Below are positions 1 to 7,587 of a stretch of DNA of 44,100 nt, one piece after another. The first letter of the stretch is position 1. Each line of letters begins with the position of its first letter. The notes below the pieces were generated by a model. The model was not told the origin of the DNA. It saw nothing but the letters and a program-made list of their open reading frames with translations, and ran no database searches. Source of the stretch: Candidatus Dormiibacterota bacterium (GTDB taxonomy: Bacteria; Chloroflexota; Dormibacteria; Aeolococcales; Aeolococcaceae); NCBI GenBank assembly GCA_003132525.1, contig PKXZ01000049.1, forward strand, positions 201-44,300, given 5' to 3'. Made by a program: the position numbers and the translations under genes.

Positions 1-439
1 GGTCGAGCCGGCGCCGCATGCCACCCGAATAGCCTTTGAGCACGCGATCAGCGGCCTCGGCGAGTTGGAAGCGACCGAGCAACTCAGCGCAGCGCGCCTT
101 CGCGTCAGTGCGACGCAAACCGCTCAGCTCGCCGATCATCACGAGGTTCTGCCGCCCGGTGAGCAGGTCGTCGAGGGTCGCGTCCTGCGCGGTGACTCCG
201 ATGTTCCGGCGCACCGACGCCGCCTGCGTAACGACGTCATAACCCGCGACCCGCGCATGGCCCGCATCCGGAAGCGCGAGGGTCGTCAGGATCCGCACCG
301 CTGTGGTCTTGCCCGCGCCGTTGGGGCCGAGAACCCCGAGGATCGAGCCGCCGGGCACCTGGAGATCGATGCTCGCGAGTGCCTGGGTCTGACCGTACCG
401 CTTGCTGAGCGCCTCGGCCTCGATCATCAGTCTGGTCAT
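1..439 (-). CDS. ABC transporter ATP-binding protein (drug/antibiotic export type), 3' part outside the window
   Basis: Reading the minus strand from ATG at 439 gives the N-terminal ~146 residues of an ABC ATPase. The Walker A motif GPNGAGKTT is at about residues 38-46 and the signature YSGGMRRRLD is at the cut edge. Walker B and the C-terminus lie beyond base 1. The stretch between them (DVVTQAASVRRNIGVTAQD) is typical of the DrrA/CcmA-like subfamily, whose ATPases pair with a separate membrane permease for export of drugs or lipids. A GAGG ribosome site lies about 5 bases before the ATG. It is divergent from a TetR-type gene, with inverted repeats between, so repression by that regulator is likely. 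The substrate cannot be read from this part. Confidence 0.88.
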   Translation of the reverse strand, partial: MTRLMIEAEALSKRYGQTQALASIDLQVPGGSILGVLGPNGAGKTTAVRILTTLALPDAGHARVAGYDVVTQAASVRRNIGVTAQDATLDDLLTGRQNLVMIGELSGLRRTDAKARCAELLGRFQLAEAADRVLKGYSGGMRRRLD

Positions 440-454
440 GCCAACCTCGCCCGG

Positions 455-518
455 AAGTAATCTAGCGCTTACTTGCCGCATGGTAAGCCATCTACTTACC
501 GGCCGTCAAGTATACTTG
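455..518. promoter_or_regulatory. Divergent promoter region with three inverted repeats (probable TetR operators)
   Basis: Three nested symmetric elements share a (C)TTAC/GTAA(G) core: AAGTAA-N8-TTACTT (455-474), GGTAAG-N7-CTTACC (482-500) and the perfect 12-base palindrome CAAGTATACTTG (507-518). The last contains the TATACT -10 box (511-516) of the TetR gene. On the other strand TAGATT (464-459), with TTACCA 16 bases upstream, is a plausible -10/-35 for the ABC gene. Binding here would block both promoters, the usual TetR autoregulation plan. Repeats are seen directly; the regulator assignment is inferred from position. Confidence 0.65.
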
Positions 519-523
519 GTGGC

Positions 524-1204
524 GTGACCCGCATTCGCCAAAGGGATGGCGCCGCGGCGGCGATGAGTGCCGCTCCCAACCTCGTCGACGACGAGGGAGC
601 GCGGCCAGACCCCGAAGCCTCGAAGGGGACGCGCGAGCGCATCCTCGACATCGCCCTCGATCTCTTCACCGAAAAGGGCTTCGACAAGACCTCGTTGCGC
701 GAGATCGCCGATGAGTTGGGCTTCTCAAAAGCTGCGATCTATTACCACTTCGCGAGCAAGGACGAGATCCTGATGGCGCTGCACATGCGCCTCCACGAGT
801 TCGGGTATCGCGCGATGGATCGCTTCGGGACGACGCCGGCCAGCCTTGAAGCTTGGGCGAAGCTCTTCGACGAACTCATCGACGAGATCTTCGCCAATCG
901 CAAGATCATCCTGATGCATCAACGAAATAGCGCAGCGTTTGAGGGCCTGCATCACACCACCGAGCACGACGACGACCACCACGACATCGAAGCGGTGTTC
1001 CGCGAGGCCCTGGCTGATCCTGATGTGCCGTTGCGAGATCGGGTGCGACTGACCTGCGCCGTAGGGGCGATCATGGGCGGATTGGTGCTGTCCGGGGACG
1101 TGTTGAATGATGTCCCGTCAGCGCAGCTCGCGGACATATTGCGGGATGCGGTGCACGATCTTCTTGGCGGCCGAGCCACGAGATCAGCAGGACGCCCGCG
1201 CTGA
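524..1204 (+). CDS. TetR/AcrR family transcriptional regulator
   Basis: A 226-residue protein in the GTG-start reading. The N-terminal helix-turn-helix is typical of TetR: TRERILDIALDLFTEKGF, then TSLREIADELGFSKAAIYYHF, ending with the ASKDEIL element. The C-terminal part is a helical ligand/dimer domain with no recognisable ligand class and a short His/Asp-rich run (TEHDDDHHD). The frame is open upstream to a TTG at 473, but a TATACT box ends 7 bases before GTG 524, so transcription should begin at that GTG and give a leaderless mRNA. ATG 563 is the other candidate. It probably represses itself and the divergent ABC gene through the repeats upstream. Confidence 0.88.
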   Translation: MTRIRQRDGAAAAMSAAPNLVDDEGARPDPEASKGTRERILDIALDLFTEKGFDKTSLREIADELGFSKAAIYYHFASKDEILMALHMRLHEFGYRAMDRFGTTPASLEAWAKLFDELIDEIFANRKIILMHQRNSAAFEGLHHTTEHDDDHHDIEAVFREALADPDVPLRDRVRLTCAVGAIMGGLVLSGDVLNDVPSAQLADILRDAVHDLLGGRATRSAGRPR

Positions 1205-1318
1205 ACGATTGAGCGCGCCGGCTTGTGCGTGTGCATTCGGCATCTCAAACCAAAGCTTGCGGAAAGCGTCTCAGACGGGTGCACCTTATGTATAGTGTCG
1301 ATATAACTTTTGAGGTGT

Positions 1319-1384
1319 ATGGCAGTGCAACCCGTGACGTACAAGACCACTTTCTCCCTTCGGGAACGGGCGCGGCTTGGCTGA
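1319..1384 (+). other. Possible 21-codon leader ORF, or the original N-terminus of the kinase in another frame
   Basis: ATG 1319 opens a 21-residue frame (MAVQPVTYKTTFSLRERARLG) ending at TGA 1382-1384, overlapping the kinase frame, which is +1 to it. TAACTT (1304-1309) and TATAGT (1291-1296) are possible -10 boxes and GAGG lies just before the ATG. If one base is skipped near 1376, the two frames join into a continuous helix (SLRERARLADVVRS) running into the kinase H-box. It may therefore be a leader peptide, a broken N-terminus, or a sequence error. Confidence 0.3.
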
Positions 1385-2105
1385 CGTCGTCCGATCGATG
1401 CCCGACGATGTCGTGGAAGTGGTCCATGACCTTCGAGCGCCGCTCAGCGTCGCGAGTGGATACCTGTCGATGCTGATGGATGGCACCTTCGGGCCTGCAC
1501 CGGGCCAATGGTGCGCGCCGCTCGAGGTCCTCGGCACCAAGCTGGAGGAGGCTCGACTCCTCATCGATGAGATTCTCGTGCTCCGGCGGATGGATTGCGC
1601 ACCCGTTGCGCGCTCTGGGAATGACCAGGTCAATCTCACCGAGGCAGCCCGGACCGCGGCCGCGCGGGCGCAACCGCGAGCGCGCTTGCTGCAAGGCAGT
1701 GTCGTGGTCGACACCGGCCGGGTCCACTCCGCCATCGCGAAAGGCGATCAGCGGCGCACGCTGCGCATTCTCGACAACTTGATCAACAACGCCCTGGTGT
1801 ATTCGGGTACGACTCGCCGTGTCGTCGTCCGCGTGGAGCAGGAGGACGGTCCCCAAGTCGCCGTCGAGGACTCGGGTTCGGGCATCTCCGAGGAATGTCG
1901 TGCCCAGCTCTTTGAGCCATTTGTACGTGACGAGGGATCAGCGGAGGTCGGAAGCGGGCTCGGTCTCTTCATCAGCCGGACGCTTGCGCGCCAGATGGGT
2001 GGCGATCTGACCTTTCACCGCCGTCGCGGCCACTCTGGCAGCCGATTCGTGCTCCACTTGCCGTCCGCACAAGGTCCGCGACTCCCCGACGCGCGTTCCG
2101 CCTGA
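1377..2105 (+). CDS. Minimal sensor histidine kinase (DHp plus HATPase only)
   Basis: About 242 residues form a bare kinase core. The H-box VVHDLRAPL has its phospho-acceptor His at residue 17. It is followed by a dimerisation helix pair, the N-box (LDNLINNALVYS), the G1 box (VEDSGSGI), the F-box (LFEPFV) and the G2 box (GSGLGLFIS). No membrane segment, PAS, GAF or HAMP domain precedes it, and no response regulator is adjacent, so the signal and partner are unknown. The assigned TTG start has no ribosome site; ATG 1398 is an alternative, and an overlapping upstream frame might supply the real N-terminus. It converges with ndh, 15 bases away. Confidence 0.72.
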   Translation: MADVVRSMPDDVVEVVHDLRAPLSVASGYLSMLMDGTFGPAPGQWCAPLEVLGTKLEEARLLIDEILVLRRMDCAPVARSGNDQVNLTEAARTAAARAQPRARLLQGSVVVDTGRVHSAIAKGDQRRTLRILDNLINNALVYSGTTRRVVVRVEQEDGPQVAVEDSGSGISEECRAQLFEPFVRDEGSAEVGSGLGLFISRTLARQMGGDLTFHRRRGHSGSRFVLHLPSAQGPRLPDARSA

Positions 2106-2120
2106 CCTGCTCACCCGGCG

Positions 2121-3374
2121 TCAGCGGTCGTCAGAGGCAGAGATGATCAGGCGCACCGGCCGGTCCCAGAAGAAGTAGTTCCAGGCCCACGACCAGAGTG
2201 CCAGCGCTCGGTTGCGGAAACCGACCAGGTACAGCAGGTGGACGAAGATCCAGATGAACCAGCCCACCAGTCCATCGATGTGGATGGGTCCGATCTGCGC
2301 GACGGCGGCGCCGCGCCCGACCGTCGCCATCGTCCCTTTGTCGTGGTAGTGGAACGGCGGGCTTTCCTGAGCCTTGAGGCGCGCGGCGATCGCCTTCCCA
2401 ACGTATTTGCCGCCCTGAATCGCAACCGGGGCAAGCATCGGCAGCACGGCACCGGCCTGCTCGAACGCGGCCGCATCACCGATGACGAACACCTCGGGGT
2501 GACTGCTGAGATTGAGCTCCGGCGTCACCTTGACGCGCCGGGATCGCGCCAGAGCGTCACCCTCGAGATCCAGTGGAGTCGTCGCCCGCACGCCGGCCGT
2601 CCAGACGACGGTGCTCGTCTCGACGCGTTCCCCGCTATCAAGCACGATGCCCTGGTCGTCGACGCCGCGCACAGACCGGCCGAGAATGATACGAACTCCC
2701 TTGCGCTGCAACGACCTCTCGGCGAGACGGCCGAGCCGCGGTGCGAAGGTCGCGAGCACGCGGTCCCCAGCTTCGATGAGCACGACTGACACCTCGGTGA
2801 AGTCAATCCGCCGGTAGTCCTTCGGCAACACATGCTTGATCAATTCGGCCACCGCACCCGAGTACTCGACGCCGGTCGGGCCGGCGCCGACGACGGCGAA
2901 TGTCAGGAGACGCCGTCGAGCGTCCGCATCGGCGGTGAGCGTTGCGCGTTCGAAACAGCCGAGCAGTTGCGAGCGCAGCCCCAGCGCCTCACTGAGATCC
3001 TTCAGGCCGGTGCTGCGCTGCCGAGCGTCCTCGTTCCCGAAGTAGTCGGTCTCGCTGCCCGACGCGATGACCAGGTAGTCGTAGTCGAGCGTCTCCGCGG
3101 AGGTGATCACCCGGCGCTGCGCCAGGTCCACGCCGGTGACCTCGGCACGCAGGACATCGACGTTGGGACTGCGCCGGACAATCGTGCGTACCGGACTGGC
3201 GATTGCGGACGGATCGAGCAGCCCGGATGCCACCTGGTACAGGAGCGGTTGAAAGAGGTGGTAGTTGTTGCGATCAACGATGGTGACGTCGACGTCAACG
3301 CGGCGCAGACCGCGTGTGGCGGCAAGGCCGCCGAAGCCGGCGCCGACGATAACGACATGCGGAAGCTTGGCCAT
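2121..3374 (-). CDS. ndh: Type II NADH dehydrogenase (NDH-2)
   Basis: A 417-residue, two-dinucleotide-fold flavoprotein that passes electrons from NADH to membrane quinone without pumping protons. The FAD motif VVIVGAGFGGLAA is at residues 7-19 and the NAD motif VVGAGPTGVEYSG lies near residue 160. FVIGDAA near residue 295 contacts FAD. The C-terminal amphipathic/aromatic tail (LLYLVGF, then ALALWSWAWNYFF) is the membrane anchor typical of the family. Length and motif order match Ndh. It stands alone, without other respiratory genes. A ferredoxin/quinone reductase relative is less likely given the full-length anchor. Confidence 0.92.
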   Translation of the reverse strand: MAKLPHVVIVGAGFGGLAATRGLRRVDVDVTIVDRNNYHLFQPLLYQVASGLLDPSAIASPVRTIVRRSPNVDVLRAEVTGVDLAQRRVITSAETLDYDYLVIASGSETDYFGNEDARQRSTGLKDLSEALGLRSQLLGCFERATLTADADARRRLLTFAVVGAGPTGVEYSGAVAELIKHVLPKDYRRIDFTEVSVVLIEAGDRVLATFAPRLGRLAERSLQRKGVRIILGRSVRGVDDQGIVLDSGERVETSTVVWTAGVRATTPLDLEGDALARSRRVKVTPELNLSSHPEVFVIGDAAAFEQAGAVLPMLAPVAIQGGKYVGKAIAARLKAQESPPFHYHDKGTMATVGRGAAVAQIGPIHIDGLVGWFIWIFVHLLYLVGFRNRALALWSWAWNYFFWDRPVRLIISASDDR

Positions 3375-3421
3375 GCAATCGGCGGATCAGCTGATGCTCA
3401 TGCGTGTCATCCTCACCCCAT

Positions 3422-4180
3422 ATGTTGATTCAAGCGTGCCTCAACGGAGCCCGTCACGCCGGAGAGCACCCTTCGGTGCCGGTGACGGCCGAACAGATCG
3501 CTCGCGACGCCATGGCCGTCAGAGATGCCGGCGCCGGGTGTCTCCACGTCCATCCCCGCAGCGCTGATGGCACGGAGTCGCTGAAAGGCGACGATGTCCA
3601 ATCCGTTGTGGAGGCCGTGCATGCGCGCTGCCCTGGGTTTCCGGTGGGGGTTACCACGGCTGCGTGGATCGAACCCGATGTCTCGCGTCGCTTGTCGGTG
3701 CTGCAGTCGTGGACGGCGCTTCCTGCCTTCGCATCGGTCAACCTGAGCGAGGAGGGTGCGCTGGAGGTCGTCGACCTGCTCAATGCGCTCGGCGTGGGCG
3801 TGGAGGCAGGCGTCTGGACGACGGACGACGCTCACTTGCTCGTTGAGAACGGACTCGACGATGCATGCGTGCGCGTGCTCGTGGAGGTGGATGCTGTGCC
3901 CGATCCAGATGACGCCGTGAGCCTGGCGGCCGCGATCGACTTCATCCTGGATGACGGTCTCTCCCAGGCACCGCGTCTGCATCACGGCGCCGGCGTCGCC
4001 ACGTGGAGTGTCATGGCCGCGGCGATCGAGAACGGCCATGATGTTCGAGTCGGGCTCGAAGACACGCTGGTGCTGGCCGACACATCATTGGCGCTCAACA
4101 ACGCCGTGTTGGTCTCCAGCGCACGCTCGATGGCCGTGGCGGCGGGACGGTTGATCGAATCCGCTGGGCCGCAACGCTAG
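3422..4180 (+). CDS. Beta-keto acid cleavage enzyme family protein (BKACE, formerly DUF849)
   Basis: A 252-residue TIM-barrel protein (ATG 3422; GTG 3404 is an alternative in the same frame). Family members use a bound metal to condense a beta-keto acid with acetyl-CoA and split it to acetoacetate plus a CoA ester. Seen here: the N-terminal strand MLIQACLNGAR, the metal-binding pair in CLHVHPRS (residues ~42-49) and the C-terminal VRVGLEDT containing the family Glu. It is a little shorter than the usual 270-310 residues. Its stop overlaps the convergent P-loop gene by 4 bases. No lysine-fermentation or carnitine genes are nearby, so the substrate is unknown. Confidence 0.8.
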   Translation: MLIQACLNGARHAGEHPSVPVTAEQIARDAMAVRDAGAGCLHVHPRSADGTESLKGDDVQSVVEAVHARCPGFPVGVTTAAWIEPDVSRRLSVLQSWTALPAFASVNLSEEGALEVVDLLNALGVGVEAGVWTTDDAHLLVENGLDDACVRVLVEVDAVPDPDDAVSLAAAIDFILDDGLSQAPRLHHGAGVATWSVMAAAIENGHDVRVGLEDTLVLADTSLALNNAVLVSSARSMAVAAGRLIESAGPQR

Positions 4181-4719
4181 CGCGGACTGGCGAGGCACTC
4201 CTGAGCAAGCCACGTCTCGATCTCTTGCTCAGACGGCTTGTACTCGTTGGTGCTGTCAACGCGCAGCACCGGAACACCGACGTCTGGTGGATCGTATGCA
4301 CCGCTCGCGACGCGCGATCGGAGATCTGGCAATGCTTCGAGCCCCCGATGGCCCGGGTGCCGGCTGCCGGAGCGAAGCGTGTACCGCTCAACCAGGTGAT
4401 CCAGCGGCGCCTCCACATGCACGATGGCGGCTCGCGCCTTCCCGACAAGACTGGTGATATCGCGCTGATCGTGGAAGAAGGCTCCCTCGAGGATGAGTCC
4501 ACAGCCGTCATCCAGCATTGATCGAGCGATGCTGAATTGGAGTGCGAATGCCGCGGTTCCAACCGGCTCGCCACCGCCGAAATGATCCATGAGGACTTCC
4601 TTGATCGCGTCCTTCGAGATCACGGGGAGACGCAAACGGCTGCAGAGACGGGCAGCCAGGCGTGACTTGCCGGCAGCAGGCGGTCCACTGACGATGATCA
4701 GCGGCGGGAGGTCACTCAC
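4177..4719 (-). CDS. P-loop kinase-like NTPase (AAA_33/zeta-toxin-like fold)
   Basis: 180 residues from GTG 4719. It begins at once with a kinase-type strand-loop-helix, LIIVSGPPAAGKSRLAARL (Walker A GPPAAGKS). It then has an aspartate-containing segment (VISKDAIKEVL) and LILEGAFF, which resembles the Walker B strand of small-molecule kinases. The C-terminus has the Arg-rich lid expected for phosphoryl transfer (HLVERYTLRSGSRHPGH). The substrate could be a sugar, nucleoside, antibiotic or nucleotide-sugar. It lies 8 bases after the HicB/DinB-like gene on the same strand and is probably co-transcribed with it. Confidence 0.72.
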   Translation of the reverse strand: MSDLPPLIIVSGPPAAGKSRLAARLCSRLRLPVISKDAIKEVLMDHFGGGEPVGTAAFALQFSIARSMLDDGCGLILEGAFFHDQRDITSLVGKARAAIVHVEAPLDHLVERYTLRSGSRHPGHRGLEALPDLRSRVASGAYDPPDVGVPVLRVDSTNEYKPSEQEIETWLAQECLASPR

Positions 4720-4727
4720 GGCGGTGG

Positions 4728-5396
4728 TCAGGAGCTGCGGTCCTGCATCTCCCATGCATGGTCGAGCGCATGCCACGCGAGGCGGCGTGCGCTGTAACGA
4801 GGAGGCCAGCCGCGATCCCAGAGGGGCTTGCCGCTGCGGTCTGCACGGACGACTCCAAGGAGCGCGTCACGCATGGCCCGAATGGCTGCCCGGTCGTCGT
4901 TGGACGGCTGCTGAAGGCGAATCCCCACCTTTCGCGCGTACGCCTGCTCCGCGCCCAGAACATGCGCGAACATCTTGTCGCGGTCTCGACCCCCGCCGCG
5001 CGGGCCCTTGCGAAGCCCCGCAGGGGATGACTTCACCACCTGGTCGAGAAGTTCCCAGGCGGCTTCGAGGAGCTGCGCGACGCGCTCGGCGTCATTCGCG
5101 GTGGCCCTGCCGCACTCCACGGCTGCAGGCTGGCTCGGTGCGCCGAACGTCGTAGTCGCGTCACCCTCGAGCTCCTCGATGACCGTGAACGATTCGACGC
5201 CGGATACCTTGGGCAACTTCAGGCCCGCGATCGTCGCCACCGGCGCGTAGCGCTCCGCATACGCCGCGAGCGTCTCCAGCGCGTCGTCTGCTGTCCGGCC
5301 GCTTCGCGACCAACCGGGCCAATCGACAGCCGACGCGAATGCGCGTTTCGGTGCCACCTCGAGCGCGACGCGGATCGGAGAACCAGCCTTGCTCAC
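4728..5396 (-). CDS. HicB-like plus DinB-like two-domain protein
   Basis: 222 residues from GTG 5396. Residues ~8-50 (IRVALEVAPKRAFASAVDWP, then GRTADDALETLAAYAERY) look like the small beta-alpha fold of HicB-type antitoxins. Residues ~95-220 form a helical DinB-like domain with LRKGPRGGGRDRDKMFAHV and a closing HALDHAWEM. I recall this arrangement as a conserved actinobacterial hypothetical protein; its function is not established. No HicA toxin is adjacent. A GAGAAT box 8 bases upstream of the GTG may be its -10. It probably forms an operon with the P-loop kinase downstream. Confidence 0.6.
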   Translation of the reverse strand: MSKAGSPIRVALEVAPKRAFASAVDWPGWSRSGRTADDALETLAAYAERYAPVATIAGLKLPKVSGVESFTVIEELEGDATTTFGAPSQPAAVECGRATANDAERVAQLLEAAWELLDQVVKSSPAGLRKGPRGGGRDRDKMFAHVLGAEQAYARKVGIRLQQPSNDDRAAIRAMRDALLGVVRADRSGKPLWDRGWPPRYSARRLAWHALDHAWEMQDRSS

Positions 5397-5466
5397 GGCG
5401 CCGGATTCTCGCAAACCTGCCCCCCATCAGTCAGCCGAAGTGTCGCTTTCAACGTCGGGGCATGGC

Positions 5467-5472
5467 TACACT
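5467..5472 (+). promoter_or_regulatory. -10 box (TACACT) for a leaderless transcript
   Basis: TACACT ends 6 bases before GTG 5479 and 3 before ATG 5476, so the expected +1 falls on or next to the start codon. No ribosome site is visible. Confidence 0.5.
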
Positions 5473-5475
5473 CCA

Positions 5476-6318
5476 ATGGTGGACACCACGACGATCATCC
5501 TGGCGATCACCGCGGGTGTCGTTGGTCTCACGCTCATTGCGATCGCAGTGACGATCGTGCTCATGGTGCGGCAGAGTCGCTCGTTCAGCAGGGAATTGCG
5601 CCGCCTCGTCGACAGCAACCTGGCGCTCCAGGCCGGTGCCAACAAAGAACTCGTCGAAGAGGTGCGCCGCGAGGCCGCCGTCGCCACGATGCCGATGCTC
5701 GTGCTTCTTGACGAGCCACCGGTCGGGATTCGCGACCAGCCCTGGGCGGCTGTCCGCGTCCGCAACGTCGGCAACGGTTCGGCGCTGAATTTCGTGGCGT
5801 GGATGCGAGTTGGCGGCCACCTCTACCACTCCGCAGGCGCCGAGGCCAAGGGCTTCTCGCAGGATCTGCACCTTGCCGTGGGCGACACGTTCGAGCCCGG
5901 CCCGTTTCAGAACATGCTCCATGCGGGCGATGCCCATGGGTATCTCGATCCCGGAGATGCCGTGGTGGGGGAGGATCCGTCTGCAAACCTCATGGCGTAC
6001 TGCGGCGACGCGGTGGGAAACCGCCACCGATTCAACCTGCGCACGGGTGACCCGCCGGAGTTCTGGGAGCGAGGTGCGGACGCGCCGGCGTGGGCCGGGG
6101 CATGGGATCCCCGGCTGTCGTCAGGTGGCCAGACCGTGCGCGAGACGCAGCCGGTCTGGACCGAGGTTCCGGAGCGTGATATGCGACGGCTCGTCGAGGT
6201 GCTCCACGACGTGCTTGACTCACTCCAGGATGCAACACCCGACCAGCATGTCGGCCTGACCGGACGCGCCAGCCGCCGCCCGCGGGTCACCGAGCCGGGC
6301 ACCGACATCGGGATGTAA
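5476..6318 (+). CDS. Conserved hypothetical protein with one N-terminal transmembrane helix
   Basis: 280 residues from ATG 5476 (GTG 5479 is possible if the message is leaderless). Residues ~4-31 are a membrane helix (TIILAITAGVVGLTLIAIAV, then TIVLMV), followed by a basic/coiled stretch RQSRSFSRELRRLVDSNLAL. Residues ~75-200 look like a beta-rich domain (PWAAVRVRNVGNGSALNFVAWM), as in COG-like extracytoplasmic or membrane-associated beta sandwiches. The segment resembles proteins described only as hypothetical, so I do not assign a function. The next gene, a lipoprotein, starts within 25 bases in the same frame. Confidence 0.6.
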   Translation: MVDTTTIILAITAGVVGLTLIAIAVTIVLMVRQSRSFSRELRRLVDSNLALQAGANKELVEEVRREAAVATMPMLVLLDEPPVGIRDQPWAAVRVRNVGNGSALNFVAWMRVGGHLYHSAGAEAKGFSQDLHLAVGDTFEPGPFQNMLHAGDAHGYLDPGDAVVGEDPSANLMAYCGDAVGNRHRFNLRTGDPPEFWERGADAPAWAGAWDPRLSSGGQTVRETQPVWTEVPERDMRRLVEVLHDVLDSLQDATPDQHVGLTGRASRRPRVTEPGTDIGM

Positions 6319-6339
6319 CCCACTGCCGTAAGGCCCTGC

Positions 6340-6879
6340 ACGAAAGCCCCTCTCGTCGCTGCAGCTGTGGTCGGGTTGATGGTCACGGCCTGTGGACCGT
6401 CAAAACCAGCAGGACTCTCAACGTCGTCCTTGCGCTCGTACCTCGACAAGGTGGAGCCAATCAGGCTTGGCGTGAACAGTCTGCTCGACGACGCCGACCC
6501 GATTCTGGACGGCTACCGCGATCACCATCTTTCCGGCTCACAAGCCGCCGTCGCGATGGGGCAGCTGGAGCAGAGCTTCAGCGCGTACATGGTGGACATC
6601 AACGCCCTCCAGCCGTCTGACCCAACCCTCGCTGGGATCAACGCGCCCTATGCACACACATACATCCTCGAGGATGCCTACCTGAACGCTCTCGTCGCGG
6701 CCCTCCCCGACGGCGACTTCTCCGGATTGCCCAACACGCAGTCGGATCAGCGCGACGCGATCATCGCCTGGCGTGTGCAGCTCGAAATCCTCGCCAAGAA
6801 ACTTTCGGTTGTCCTGCCTCCCGATCTTCAGCAGGCCGGCCGCGGCGAGATCGCGCCGTCGGTGACCGAGTCGAGCTAG
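6340..6879 (+). CDS. Putative lipoprotein, apparently with an ACG start codon
   Basis: About 179 residues. ACG 6340 followed by AAA gives a textbook type-II signal peptide: MK, then the hydrophobic run APLVAAAVVGLM, then the lipobox VTAC (lipidated Cys at 18). No ATG, GTG or TTG exists in frame between the upstream stop (6316-6318) and GTG 6367, and starting at GTG 6367 would remove the positively charged n-region. AAGG (6330-6333) sits 6 bases before the ACG, a good ribosome-site distance. The mature part is helical (LRSYLDKVEPIRLGVNSLLD; QLEILAKKLSVVLPPDLQQ) and has no family I recognise. It would be anchored on the outer face of the cytoplasmic membrane. Confidence 0.6.
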   Translation, partial: TKAPLVAAAVVGLMVTACGPSKPAGLSTSSLRSYLDKVEPIRLGVNSLLDDADPILDGYRDHHLSGSQAAVAMGQLEQSFSAYMVDINALQPSDPTLAGINAPYAHTYILEDAYLNALVAALPDGDFSGLPNTQSDQRDAIIAWRVQLEILAKKLSVVLPPDLQQAGRGEIAPSVTESS

Positions 6880-7017
6880 CGGCAGCCGCCAGCGTTCAGG
6901 CCACGCGACTCCGCGATGACCCCGTGCAACGGGTTCGGGAGGCCGCGGAACGCACGCTCCGAACCTTTGCAGACGCACGGGCTGAGCTTCGCGTCCGCGC
7001 GGCGCGGAGGATGCCCC

Positions 7018-7560
7018 CTATCTGACGCCGGTCAGATGGTCGAGCACCCCACCGAGCGAGGGCGGTGCGCTGGTCTCGCCCCGAGGAGTGTCGGGCGCGT
7101 TGGGCAGCGCGCGAGACGGCGCCGAAGACTTTGCAGCCCGCAGGGCGGGCACCAGATCCACGAGGTCGCGGCGGGACGATGCCCGGCGGACCTCCGGGAA
7201 GAGCTCTCGTTCCTCTTCCTTGACGTGGTGTCGCACGCTCTCGATGAGGACGGTCACCTTTGGGGTGAAGCGCTCCTGAGAGGAGTCCATCAGCTGGAGC
7301 TCGGCGAGGGTGGCCTTGGCGGCGTGGTGCTCTTCCAGCGCTTCGAGCGTGTCGTCATTCAGCTTCTTGCTGAGGGTGCGGATGAACGGATAGAAGACCT
7401 GTTCCTCGATATACGTGTGCGTCACGAGCTCCTGCAGCATCTTGTCGACGAGTGCCTGACGAGTCTTCAGTGCTCGCTCACCGACCTTTTCGAATTTCTT
7501 GAAGAGTTCCTCAACGGCGCGGTGGTCGTCTTTCAGGAGCGCGATCGCATCAGTGGGCAC
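7018..7560 (-). CDS. Hemerythrin-like HHE domain protein
   Basis: 180 residues from GTG 7560, preceded by a GAGGT ribosome site. Residues ~8-140 are a four-helix bundle carrying the di-iron ligands of bacterial HHE proteins: His13 in LLKDDHRAVEELF, H-x3-E in VTHTYIEEQVFYPF, His in EEHHAAKATL, and H-x3-E in VRHHVKEEERELFPE. Such proteins bind O2, NO or iron and are linked to oxidative or nitrosative stress. The last ~40 residues are a low-complexity Ser/Ala/Pro tail. It is divergent from an AlkB-like repair gene with symmetric GATAGC sites between, which suggests shared stress control. Confidence 0.85.
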   Translation of the reverse strand: MPTDAIALLKDDHRAVEELFKKFEKVGERALKTRQALVDKMLQELVTHTYIEEQVFYPFIRTLSKKLNDDTLEALEEHHAAKATLAELQLMDSSQERFTPKVTVLIESVRHHVKEEERELFPEVRRASSRRDLVDLVPALRAAKSSAPSRALPNAPDTPRGETSAPPSLGGVLDHLTGVR

Positions 7561-7587
7561 GTGGCTACCTCGAATTCGGGTGAAACT

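Noticed and set aside
4177-5396. A classical HicAB toxin-antitoxin pair
   Set aside because: The HicB-like segment is part of a larger DinB-like protein and there is no small HicA-type double-stranded-RNA-binding protein next to it.
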